Counted from the first letter of the stretch, positions 1 to 5,393 are shown. The stretch: 5,671 nt of DNA from Anaerobacillus sp. (GCA_007120055.1 SKOL01000418.1:1-5671), one strand, 5' to 3'. Notes: a model not told the origin generated them from the sequence alone. Made by a program: numbers and translations.

Positions 1-2
1 AT

Positions 3-107
3 AATACAATAACCTTAGTGAAGCGAACAATCGAGATTGGTAAAACGACGAAAAATCAAATAGAGATTTTAGAAAATAAAAATTTAGAAGTGAATAAATT
101 GTTTTAA
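3..107 (+). CDS. C-terminal end of an unidentified protein (partial, cut by window start)
   Basis: The third forward frame is open from the window edge to a TAA at 105-107, giving the last 34 residues of a protein that begins outside the window. The other two forward frames stop within the first 12 bases. The tail is charged and Lys/Asn/Glu-rich, ends in ...LEVNKLF, and has no Cys, Trp or hydrophobic membrane stretch. That suggests a soluble C-terminal helix, possibly a coiled coil. I do not recognise the family. The structured repeat that starts about ten bases after the stop sits where a terminator would be, which supports this being a real gene end. Coding status is inferred from the open frame and context only. 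Confidence 0.5.
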   Translation, partial: NTITLVKRTIEIGKTTKNQIEILENKNLEVNKLF

Positions 108-117
108 TTTTCAACAG

Positions 118-255
118 AGAGGCTGTCCTAAAAACAAAGTGTTAGACACCGTTAGGTAAGGTACACCAATATAGACGAATGTTAAATCTATACGTCTATA
201 TTTAGTAGTGTAATTTACCGGACGATCCGACACTTATGGGAGAGTCTTTTTTTTT
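118..255. repeat. Degenerate long copy of the GTGTCAGACACC structured repeat, terminator-like
   Basis: This is copy 1 of a repeat family seen three times in the window. It shares AAACAAAGTGTtAGACACCG, the inner arms AATATAGACG (168-177) and CGTCTATATT (193-202, a perfect 10-bp inverted repeat), the flank TTTAGTAG and the right-hand ATCCGACACTT with the copy at 666-784. A second pairing layer joins GGTAAGGTACAC (155-166) to GTGTAATTTACC (208-219), 10 of 12 positions. The outermost arms have decayed compared with the other copies. Nine T's (247-255) follow the right end, so on the + strand it could terminate transcription of the preceding gene. The structure is seen directly; the terminator role is inferred. 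Confidence 0.7.
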
Positions 256-332
256 GTCGAAAAAACTTACTCAAGTTTTAGACAAGCTATGAGTATATAT
301 AAATAAATACTCTTTATAATGGGGGAGAGACA

Positions 333-521
333 ATGGATATAGTAGACCAAATTATTTATGATATCGAATTACTAGGAAATGAAGACTTAGGAAGAGAATT
401 ACTTGAAGTTGTAAAGCATGAGCAAAGCCAAAATAAACAGTACCAGGTCATCCTTCATCAAGTCATTAAAGTTGATCGTAAAACGTACACAGTAATTATT
501 AATTATTTGCAAAAATATTAG
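333..521 (+). CDS. Small protein of unknown function, 62 aa
   Basis: The ATG at 333 follows a strong Shine-Dalgarno sequence GGGGGAG (321-327) with a five-base gap, the main reason to accept this short frame. The product is mixed-charge and soluble-looking. Residues 1-30 (MDIVDQIIYDIELLGNEDLG and following) read as an amphipathic acidic helix, followed by a Gln/Lys-rich linker near residues 31-37 and a more basic, beta-prone second half ending in NYLQKY. There is no signal peptide, membrane segment, Cys or recognisable motif. It resembles the small orphan proteins common in bacilli, but I cannot assign a family; it lacks the SxxxD-type motif of Spo0E-like proteins. It stands alone between two repeat-rich spacers and converges on the methyltransferase gene. 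Confidence 0.65.
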   Translation: MDIVDQIIYDIELLGNEDLGRELLEVVKHEQSQNKQYQVILHQVIKVDRKTYTVIINYLQKY

Positions 522-580
522 TTGATGTTTTTTGGGGTTCGGCCTGACTTTTCTTGCTTATGCATTGACCGATGATGTTC

Positions 581-605
581 GGCACTATAGGGGGAGTGCG
601 CAGTA
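581..605 (+). repeat. Left arm of a repeat pair, TATAGGGGGAGTGCG core
   Basis: The core TATAGGGGGAGTGCG (586-600) recurs exactly on the opposite strand at 965-979. Over the surrounding 26 positions the two copies agree at about 21. The bases just after the core, CAGTAA, are instead shared with the third copy at 992-1010. GCACT (582-586) and AGTGC (595-599) can also pair locally as a small hairpin. Confidence 0.65.
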
Positions 606-665
606 AAACAGGGGGTGATGTGTAAATTAGTGTAAGTGCCTGAATTCAGAGCTGTCATCAAAATT

Positions 666-784
666 GAGGGTGGGACAAAACAAAGTGTCAGACACCGCTA
701 GACACCGAATATAGACATATGATAAATCTTTACGTCTATATTTAGTAGGATCCGCGTGGTGTCCGACACTTTTGTCCCACCCCC
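666..784. repeat. Long nested-palindrome element of the GTGTCAGACACC family
   Basis: This copy shows the full structure. The outer arms GGGTGGGACAAAA (668-680) and TTTTGTCCCACCC (770-782) pair perfectly over 13 bp. Inside them GTGTCAGACACC (685-696) pairs with GGTGTCCGACAC (758-769) with one mismatch. Innermost, AATATAGAC (708-716) pairs with GTCTATATT (734-742). The short copy at 2658-2710 has the same outer parts without the inner ~70 bases. The element is non-coding, and its ability to fold on either strand fits its place between convergent genes. Whether it is mobile, a terminator or both is inference. Confidence 0.85.
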
Positions 785-807
785 AATCGTACGCTACATC
801 AGCTAAA

Positions 808-963
808 GGGAACGTAAGAATTTCTAGCGTGACCTAACCGAGCATCACATCAAATAAAAGGTAACGCAAGATGATCTCGCGTTACCGAACAAAACGTCAC
901 TTCACCCAAAAAGTAACGCGAGACCTACTCGCGTGCCCGATCGATATAAGGAATCCAATTAAC
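808..963. repeat. Three tandem 52-bp units, each a 27-nt hairpin plus a 25-nt linker
   Basis: Related 27-nt palindromes start at exactly 808, 860 and 912, a 52-bp period. The middle hairpin is the best: GGTAACGC (860-867) pairs with GCGTTACC (879-886), and AGAT/ATCT extend the stem around one mismatch. The third keeps ACGCGAG/CTCGCGT; the first is the most degenerate. Units 1 and 2 agree at 20 of 27 hairpin positions and units 2 and 3 at 19 of 27. The first two linkers (835-859, 887-911) agree at about 16 of 25 and share CGAGC/AACGT-TCAC-TCA-AAAA features. The bases after the third hairpin no longer resemble the linker. There is no open frame across the array. Confidence 0.85.
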
Positions 964-984
964 ACGCACTCCCCCTATACTGCG
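960..984 (-). repeat. Right arm of the inverted repeat pair, TATAGGGGGAGTGCG core
   Basis: CGCACTCCCCCTATA (965-979) is the exact reverse complement of 586-600. The two arms enclose the long palindrome and the tandem hairpins, a span of 394 bp. Confidence 0.65.
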
Positions 985-991
985 TATTATA

Positions 992-1010
992 GCTTACTGC
1001 ACACTCCCTC
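992..1010 (-). repeat. Third, diverged copy of the GGGGGAGTGCGCAGTAA motif
   Basis: Read on the - strand, GAGGGAGTGTGCAGTAA matches the left copy GGGGGAGTGCGCAGTAA at 15 of 17 positions. It is in the same orientation as the 960-984 copy and offset from it by 35 bp. Confidence 0.55.
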
Positions 1011-1054
1011 ATAATATAAAGCAACAATATATGTGGTGCCCTACCATCGTTCAC

Positions 1055-1762
1055 TTATTTCGTAGCTTCAACAACTAACGCAGGGGATGTTCTTTCGAAT
1101 GGTTCTCCTTTAAAAGATCCATACATATTTACCGAGGTGAAATTAGCTTCACGCAAAATTCGGCCTAGCTGCCCACTAGTTAAAGGCAGTAATGAGACTT
1201 CGTTTTCATATGTTTGGTCTGCAACGGTTAGGGTACCTTTGAAGACAATTTTATCTTGTTGGTGTTCATACGTACGATAAAAGGCTACGTTTTCACGCTC
1301 TATGTCTGGAAGCTTCGTAATTCCATCGCTTAACACTCGATCATAATTGACGGTTTGTATGAATAGCTTTCCACCCGCATCTAATAAATCGTACATTTCG
1401 GAAACTACGTTCGCTACATCTTCGAAGCTTTGCAGGTGAACAAGCGAGTTACCAATGCAAATAATCGTGGAAAAACGAGTTTGTTGAAATTGATCAAGCT
1501 CTTCCATCGCTAATTGATGAGTTTCAATAGGAACATTATTTGCAACAGCTTTTCCTTTAATTTTTTCAACCATATTTTGATCTAAATCCGTCGCTGTAAC
1601 TTTGTATCCTAATTTAGCTAAAGCTATGGAATGATTTCCTGTGCCAGCTGCTAAATCCAAAATAGGACCTTTGGCAATTTTACTTCTTATAAAAGTAACC
1701 GATTGCTCATTTAGTGGGAAAATAGTGTCGTAAAATTCACTTAATTGCCTATAAAAGTTCAT
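1055..1762 (-). CDS. Class I SAM-dependent methyltransferase, glycine/sarcosine N-methyltransferase-like
   Basis: This 235-residue cytoplasmic enzyme should transfer a methyl group from S-adenosylmethionine to a small acceptor; the substrate cannot be read from sequence. Motif I, DLAAGTG (residues 36-42), is the AdoMet-binding glycine loop after the first beta strand, and the acidic residue of TATDLD (Asp59) should hold the ribose. GNSLVHL (about 104-110) and LDAGGKLF followed by NYDRVLSDG (about 127-147) resemble glycine/sarcosine N-methyltransferases, whose usual length is nearer 260-290 residues. The C-terminal third is beta-rich. I chose ATG 1762 because GAGG (1772-1775) lies nine bases upstream. 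An in-frame TTG at 1771 would add three residues, but the GAGG would then touch it. It may be co-transcribed with the small gene 88 bp upstream. Fold assignment is firm; substrate is a guess. Confidence 0.9.
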   Translation of the reverse strand: MNFYRQLSEFYDTIFPLNEQSVTFIRSKIAKGPILDLAAGTGNHSIALAKLGYKVTATDLDQNMVEKIKGKAVANNVPIETHQLAMEELDQFQQTRFSTIICIGNSLVHLQSFEDVANVVSEMYDLLDAGGKLFIQTVNYDRVLSDGITKLPDIERENVAFYRTYEHQQDKIVFKGTLTVADQTYENEVSLLPLTSGQLGRILREANFTSVNMYGSFKGEPFERTSPALVVEATK

Positions 1763-1793
1763 CGTTTTCAACCTCGTTTTTTATTTGTGTTTA

Positions 1794-1812
1794 CTAAAAG
1801 GGTAACTTTTAG
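1794..1812. repeat. Short hairpin in the methyltransferase leader
   Basis: CTAAAAG (1794-1800) and CTTTTAG (1806-1812) form a perfect 7-bp stem with a five-base loop, 31 bp upstream of the methyltransferase start. The stem is AT-rich and no T-run follows on the - strand, so a strong terminator is unlikely. It could be a weak attenuator, an RNA stabiliser or chance. Confidence 0.3.
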
Positions 1813-1850
1813 CTTTTGGTACATCGCCATACTAAGAAAGTACCTTTCAT

Positions 1851-2051
1851 TTATTGTACCATTATTTTTTTAACACTTCTAAGTTTGCGGTTATACTTTC
1901 TCGTTTTTAAAAGATGTCTTGATGAATTGTAATAAAAATATTTGACATGGTGCCAATTTCTCCAAAACGTGTACCATTGAATTTTAAATTTTATCCAATA
2001 AGTAAAACAGAATGTCTTCCAGCTATTCGGTAATTTAAATGGCATATTCAT
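1851..2051 (-). CDS. Small, highly basic, aromatic-rich protein of unknown function, 66 aa
   Basis: The ATG at 2051 is preceded by GAGGGGG (2059-2065) at a seven-base gap, the same Shine-Dalgarno core used by the HesB-family gene across the spacer. This makes translation plausible. The product is extreme in composition: no Asp or Glu, 15 Lys/Arg, five Trp (11, 19, 26, 30, 33), six Phe and six Tyr. Residues 11-41 are dominated by aromatics (YWIKFKIQWYTFWRNWHH, then YFYY), and residues 45-62 are a basic tail (RHLLKTRKYNRKLRSVKK). A membrane-surface or nucleic-acid-binding peptide would fit, but that is inference. No known family is recognised. The AT-rich DNA could by chance yield Lys/Phe/Tyr-rich frames, which is the main reason for doubt. 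Confidence 0.5.
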   Translation of the reverse strand: MNMPFKLPNSWKTFCFTYWIKFKIQWYTFWRNWHHVKYFYYNSSRHLLKTRKYNRKLRSVKKIMVQ

Positions 2052-2190
2052 TACGCTTCCCCCTCTAGTAACTATCTCTCTGTTAAATTGCTTCTTCTAA
2101 ATTTATATGTTTAAAAGATTGAAATTATCATCGATAAATGTTCGCATAAATTCCAATAAATTAGAAAATCTTAGCAAACATTTGTAGCAT

Positions 2191-2208
2191 TTGTGAAGTC
2201 TATTGAAT
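2191..2208 (+). promoter_or_regulatory. Half-site related to the TTGTGAA-N4-TTCACAA operator
   Basis: TTGTGAAGTC matches the left half and central bases of the perfect operator at 2310, but the right half (ATTGAAT) is lost. It overlaps a weak candidate -35 (TTGAAT, 2203-2208), with TAAAGT 17 bp downstream. It may be a weak accessory site or chance. Confidence 0.3.
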
Positions 2209-2244
2209 TAACACGGAATTAATAGTAAAGTAGATTTATAAGAT

Positions 2245-2262
2245 AAGTGAACGACTTCACAT
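2245..2262 (-). promoter_or_regulatory. Imperfect second operator, GTGAA-CGAC-TTCAC
   Basis: GTGAA (2247-2251) and TTCAC (2256-2260) form a dyad with four central bases. Read on the - strand, TGTGAAGTCGTTCAC differs from the 2310 site at one of 15 positions, including nearly the same centre. Agreement in the non-palindromic centre as well as the arms argues for a duplicated regulator site rather than two chance palindromes. The two sites are 65 bp apart, about six helical turns. Confidence 0.5.
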
Positions 2263-2309
2263 AATAGAGAGAACAAATTTGGGAGTTAATAAAAATTTTT
2301 TAAAAGGAA

Positions 2310-2327
2310 TTGTGAAGTTGTTCACAA
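2310..2327 (+). promoter_or_regulatory. Perfect TTGTGAA-GTTG-TTCACAA operator, Rex- or FNR-like
   Basis: Seven-base arms TTGTGAA (2310-2316) and TTCACAA (2321-2327) pair perfectly around GTTG. From knowledge of the families, this matches the Rex box of Gram-positive bacteria (TTGTGAA-N4-TTCACAA), which senses NADH/NAD. It also contains the bacillus FNR box TGTGA-N6-TCACA. The site lies 21 bp before the Shine-Dalgarno of the HesB-family gene. It overlaps a possible -35 (TTGTGA, 2310-2315) that is 18 bp from TAAAAT (2334-2339), a position typical of repression. The site is seen directly; the regulator is inferred. Confidence 0.65.
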
Positions 2328-2363
2328 ATTAAATAAAATAAACTATCTGAGGGGGAACTTCTT

Positions 2364-2621
2364 ATGTTACTTGAAATTAGTCAAAACGCAGCAAACTTTT
2401 ATAAAAATGAATTTTCATTACAAGGAAATGAAGCAATTCGTCTATTCGTTCGAGGTGCTGAAGGCTTCTTTTTAGGAGTAGAAAAAGATCTTATAGAAGA
2501 AGAGGCTCACGTAATCGAAGTGAATGGAGTTAAATTTTTTATCAACGAAAACGATCAATGGCATTTTGAAGGGAAAAAATTAGATTTCGATGCAAAATCA
2601 GAGCAGATGATCCTTTCTTAA
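2364..2621 (+). CDS. HesB/YadR/YneR-family small protein without cysteines, 85 aa
   Basis: The product looks like a HesB-like (A-type iron-sulfur biogenesis domain) protein of the bacillus YneR type. Supporting features are an N-terminal helix (ISQNAANFYKNEF, residues 5-17), a strand IRLFVRG (25-31), GFFLGVEKD (34-42), the beta hairpin VNGVKFFINENDQWHF (53-68) and a closing LDFD (73-76). Family members run about 90-110 residues, so this one is slightly short. The usual loop after the first Arg strand, which in A-type carriers holds a metal-ligand Cys, is shortened to GAE, and the protein has no Cys at all. A classic iron-sulfur carrier role is therefore unlikely. ATG 2364 follows GAGGGGG (2349-2355) at eight bases. 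It is a single gene ended by the stem at 2658 and controlled by the operator at 2310. Confidence 0.85.
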   Translation: MLLEISQNAANFYKNEFSLQGNEAIRLFVRGAEGFFLGVEKDLIEEEAHVIEVNGVKFFINENDQWHFEGKKLDFDAKSEQMILS

Positions 2622-2657
2622 AGTTTTGAATAATTTTTCCGAAAAAATATACATGAG

Positions 2658-2710
2658 AAAAGAGGGTGGGATAAAACAAAGTGTCAGACACTTTTGTCCC
2701 ACCCTCTTTT
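2658..2710. terminator. Bidirectional terminator-like stem, short form of the GTGTCAGACAC repeat
   Basis: AAAAGAGGGTGGGA (2658-2671) and TCCCACCCTCTTTT (2697-2710) pair perfectly over 14 bp. The loop holds a second palindrome, AAAGTGTCAGACACTTT (2678-2694), with 8-bp arms around one A. The stem ends in TTTT on both strands. It sits between the convergent HesB-family gene (37 bp after its stop) and glgP (62 bp after its stop), so it can serve both. Its outer and middle parts match the 666-784 element with the inner ~70 bases removed. Confidence 0.85.
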
Positions 2711-2771
2711 GATTTAAGATAGCAACTTAATGAGTTTTAAAAACAAACCTAAAGAATTACATAATTAATAC

Positions 2772-5198
2772 TTAAAAACGTGGTCTGATCCCCCAAATCT
2801 CTGTTGCATACTGTTGTATCGTTCGATCGCTCGAAAACTTACCGGAATGGGCGATATTTGTGATGCTCATCGAAAGCCATTTTTGTTGGTCGCGGTAGGT
2901 TTGATCAACGAGTTCGTGAGCTTCACAATATGAGTCAAAATCTTTCAGCACAAAATATTCGTCGTTGTTAGAAAGGATGGAATAGTAAATATCTTTAAAT
3001 TCGCTTTCCCCACCAGGAAGATGGTTACCCATCAGTTCATCTAACACCTTTTTGATTCGGAAATCGATATTGTAAATATCTCGGGCGCGGTATGTTTTTT
3101 CACTATAAAGTTTTAGTACTTCTTCTGCTTTCAGCCCGAAAAGAAATATATTGTCGTTCCCTACGCATTCGCTTATCTCAATATTAGCCCCATCCAATGT
3201 TCCAAGTGTGATCGCACCGTTCATCATAAATTTCATATTTCCCGTACCGGATGCTTCTTTACTAGCAGTTGAAATTTGTTCACTAACATCAGCAGCAGGC
3301 ATAATTTTTTCAGCTAATGAAACGCTATAGTTTTCTAAAAAGACAACCTTTAGTTTATTTTGGATACGTGGATCATTATTAATAACTGTAGCAACAGCGT
3401 TAATCAGCTTAATAATTTTTTTTGCGAAATGATAGCCAGGTGCTGCCTTACCACCGAAAATAAATGTACGAGGGGTGATATCGATATTCGGATTTTCCGA
3501 TAATAAATGATAAAGGTGAATGATGTGAAAAATATTTAGTAATTGCCGTTTGTAAGCATGTAACCTTTTTACTTGAACATCGAATATTGAATTGGTATCT
3601 ACAGTAATTCCGTTGTGCTCTTTAATATATCTTGCTAACTTTTCTTTGTTCATTCTTTTAACTTGAGCGACCTTTTCTTGAAACGCTTCATCTTTCGAAT
3701 ATTTTATTAAGTTAGTCAGTTCTTTCGGATGAGCAATCCATCTATTGCCAATCGTCTCTGTGATTAAAGAAGCAAGGTCAGGGTTAACGTTTAAAAGCCA
3801 GCGCCGATGGGTAATACCATTTGTTTTATTATTAAATTTCTGTGGATAAAGTTCATAAAAATCTTTCATTTCTTTTGTTTTTAAAATTTCTGTATGAATT
3901 TTGGCAACTCCATTAACAGAATAGGAGGCAACGATCGCTAAATGCGCCATGCGAATTTCGTCATTTCCAATAATCGCAAGAGCAGAAATTTTATTCCACT
4001 CATAAGGATAAAGATCCCAAAGCTCACGGCAATAACGTTCGTTAATTTCTTCGACGATCATAAATATTCTTGGCAATAACTCTTTCACCATTGTGACAGG
4101 CCATTTTTCTAGCGCTTCACTTAATGTTGTATGGTTCGTAAATGAGACGGTCCCCTTTGTAATTCTCCAAGCATCTTCCCAGCTTAAACCTTCTTCATCA
4201 AGGAGAATTCGCATTAATTCTGGGATTACTAATACAGGATGAGTATCATTTATATGAACACCAATTTTTTCAGGGAATTGTAATAAATCCGCACTATATT
4301 TTGCCTTGAACTGTTTAATAATACTTTGAATACCTGCAGAAACGAGGAAATACTGCTGTTTTAATCTTAATAGCTTTCCATCATACGTCGAATCATCAGG
4401 ATATAAAAATCCGGAAATATCTTCGATGGAACGTTTATATTGTAAAAAATGATAATAGTCATTTTTATTCGAAGTGAAGAAATTGAAGTCTTCTCTACAT
4501 GATTCAGCACTCCAAAGCCGAAGCGTATTGACCGTTTCGTTTTGATAGCCAACAACAGGAACGTCATAAGGGACCGCTAATACAGTGTCGTAATTTTTAT
4601 GGTGAAACTGAAGTTTCTCATCCACTTCAACCATATCGACATAGCCACCGAACTTTACTTCAACGGCACGATCAGGGCGTCTTACCTCCCAAACATAACT
4701 TTCTTGAAGCCAATAATCAGGTAGTTCAACTTGGTACCCGTTAATAATTTTTTGTTCAAACAAGCCATATTTGTAGCGAATCCCGCAACCGTGTCCAGGG
4801 AGGTTGAGAGAAGCGAGGGAGTCGAGAAAGCAAGCGGCTAGTCTTCCTAAGCCACCATTTCCAAGCCCGGCATCGTGTTCTTCTTCAAAAATATTTTCTA
4901 AGTTAAATCCAAGCTCTTTTAATCCTTCTTTAATTATTAAAAATTGTCCTGAGTTTTCAATATTCGTTTGTAAAAGTCGCCCCATTAAAAATTCCATTGA
5001 AAAATAGTAAACTTGTTTTTGCTTATTTTCTTGATAATAAGTTGTCGTATCAATCCAATTTTTTGAGACGTTTTCTCGCACGAGTTGCCCTAGTGTTTTA
5101 TAAACATCATTATTTGTTGCGTCGTTAATACTTTTACTCAGTTTCGTTTCAAGCCTTTTTTTAAAAGTTGTTTTAAAGTCTTCTATTGAACAAAACAT
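2772..5198 (-). CDS. glgP: Glycogen phosphorylase (alpha-1,4-glucan phosphorylase), 808 aa
   Basis: This cytoplasmic PLP enzyme removes glucose from the non-reducing ends of glycogen with phosphate, giving glucose-1-phosphate. It is full length for bacterial GT35 phosphorylases (about 800 residues). Landmarks in order: YYFSMEFLMGR (64-74), the glycine loop GLGNGGLGRLAACFLDSLAS (111-130), VHINDTHPVLVIPELMR (314-330), NNKTNGITHRRWLLN (456-470), VQVKRLHAYKRQLLN (541-555), FGGKAAPGYHFAKK (581-594), and the PLP signature EASGTGNMKF (648-657), where Lys656 should form the Schiff base, followed by TLGTLDGANIEI. No frameshift or missing key motif is visible. ATG 5198 follows AGGAG at seven bases. Such genes usually end a glgBCDAP operon; here nothing coding lies in the 473 bp upstream, so it appears to be transcribed alone. 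Glucose-1-phosphate would feed glycolysis via phosphoglucomutase. Confidence 0.97.
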   Translation of the reverse strand: MFCSIEDFKTTFKKRLETKLSKSINDATNNDVYKTLGQLVRENVSKNWIDTTTYYQENKQKQVYYFSMEFLMGRLLQTNIENSGQFLIIKEGLKELGFNLENIFEEEHDAGLGNGGLGRLAACFLDSLASLNLPGHGCGIRYKYGLFEQKIINGYQVELPDYWLQESYVWEVRRPDRAVEVKFGGYVDMVEVDEKLQFHHKNYDTVLAVPYDVPVVGYQNETVNTLRLWSAESCREDFNFFTSNKNDYYHFLQYKRSIEDISGFLYPDDSTYDGKLLRLKQQYFLVSAGIQSIIKQFKAKYSADLLQFPEKIGVHINDTHPVLVIPELMRILLDEEGLSWEDAWRITKGTVSFTNHTTLSEALEKWPVTMVKELLPRIFMIVEEINERYCRELWDLYPYEWNKISALAIIGNDEIRMAHLAIVASYSVNGVAKIHTEILKTKEMKDFYELYPQKFNNKTNGITHRRWLLNVNPDLASLITETIGNRWIAHPKELTNLIKYSKDEAFQEKVAQVKRMNKEKLARYIKEHNGITVDTNSIFDVQVKRLHAYKRQLLNIFHIIHLYHLLSENPNIDITPRTFIFGGKAAPGYHFAKKIIKLINAVATVINNDPRIQNKLKVVFLENYSVSLAEKIMPAADVSEQISTASKEASGTGNMKFMMNGAITLGTLDGANIEISECVGNDNIFLFGLKAEEVLKLYSEKTYRARDIYNIDFRIKKVLDELMGNHLPGGESEFKDIYYSILSNNDEYFVLKDFDSYCEAHELVDQTYRDQQKWLSMSITNIAHSGKFSSDRTIQQYATEIWGIRPRF

Positions 5199-5279
5199 AT
5201 ATCCACTCCTCTTTTGAAGTTTTTACATAAAAGCAACCACATGATGAAAAAAACTATTCTGTATTTTTATTTGAATTAA

Positions 5280-5393
5280 TGAATTTCATAAACCTTGTTT
5301 AGTACCACTAGAGTGCTACATCATCTAGTTGAGTTAAATCGTTCTCAACTAATGTACACGGATGTGGGTAGTTTATTTGGATTATGAAATTCA
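5280..5393. repeat. Palindromic element A upstream of glgP, 114 bp with 12-bp terminal inverted repeats
   Basis: TGAATTTCATAA (5280-5291) and TTATGAAATTCA (5382-5393) are perfect inverted ends. In the centre TAGTTGAG (5326-5333) pairs with CTCAACTA (5344-5351), extended by TACAT/ATGTA, and TACCAC (5303-5308) can pair with GTGGGTA (5364-5370) with one bulge. The whole element can therefore fold as one long imperfect hairpin. Its nearer end is 81 bp from the glgP start codon. Confidence 0.8.

Larger units (their letters stand above)
522..1054. other. Repeat-dense non-coding spacer between convergent genes
   Basis: This 533-bp stretch has no credible gene on either strand. It lies between the 3' ends of the 62-codon gene (+) and the methyltransferase gene (-). 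Almost all of 581-1010 is accounted for by repeats listed separately: an inverted pair, a long nested palindrome and three tandem hairpin units. No classical GC-stem plus T-run terminator is obvious right after position 521 or position 1055, so these repeats may do the terminating. Confidence 0.75.
2052..2363. other. AT-rich divergent promoter region
   Basis: This 312-bp spacer separates the small basic-protein gene (-) from the HesB-family gene (+). It should hold promoters for both directions. The right half carries three related TGTGAAGTY-containing sites, listed separately. In the left half (2070-2190) I see only AT-rich sequence with no convincing -35/-10 pair. Confidence 0.6.

Noticed and set aside
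315..320. Perfect TATAAT before the 62-codon gene
   Set aside because: It directly abuts the Shine-Dalgarno; a start site seven bases later would exclude the ribosome-binding sequence, and no -35 lies 17 bp upstream.
808..938. CRISPR array (27-nt repeats with 25-nt spacers)
   Set aside because: The hairpins differ at 7-8 of 27 positions between neighbours while the linkers are similar to one another, the reverse of a CRISPR. There are only three units and no cas gene.
1034..1046. TGGT-GCCCT-ACCA stem as terminator of the methyltransferase gene
   Set aside because: The stem has only four base pairs and no T-run on the - strand.
1763..1771. TTG start at 1771 for the methyltransferase
   Set aside because: The only Shine-Dalgarno (GAGG, 1772-1775) would directly abut the TTG, while it is ideally spaced for ATG 1762.
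1757..1771. Possible cre (CcpA) site, TTGAAAACGATGAAC on the - strand
   Set aside because: The C expected near the 3' end of the consensus is out of register by one base, and the site overlaps the start codon rather than a promoter.
4367..4567. Open frame of 66 codons on the - strand
   Set aside because: It lies wholly inside glgP in another frame, with no ribosome-binding site of note; it is a shadow of the real gene.
4804..5007. Open frame of 67 codons on the + strand
   Set aside because: It is antisense to the well-conserved glycine-loop region of glgP, and its Ser/Pro/Lys-rich product is typical of antisense shadows.
5256..5265. AATACAGAAT (- strand) as a sigma-E -10 for glgP
   Set aside because: It resembles CATACA-T and some bacillus glg operons are sigma-E controlled, but I found no convincing -35 at the right distance.
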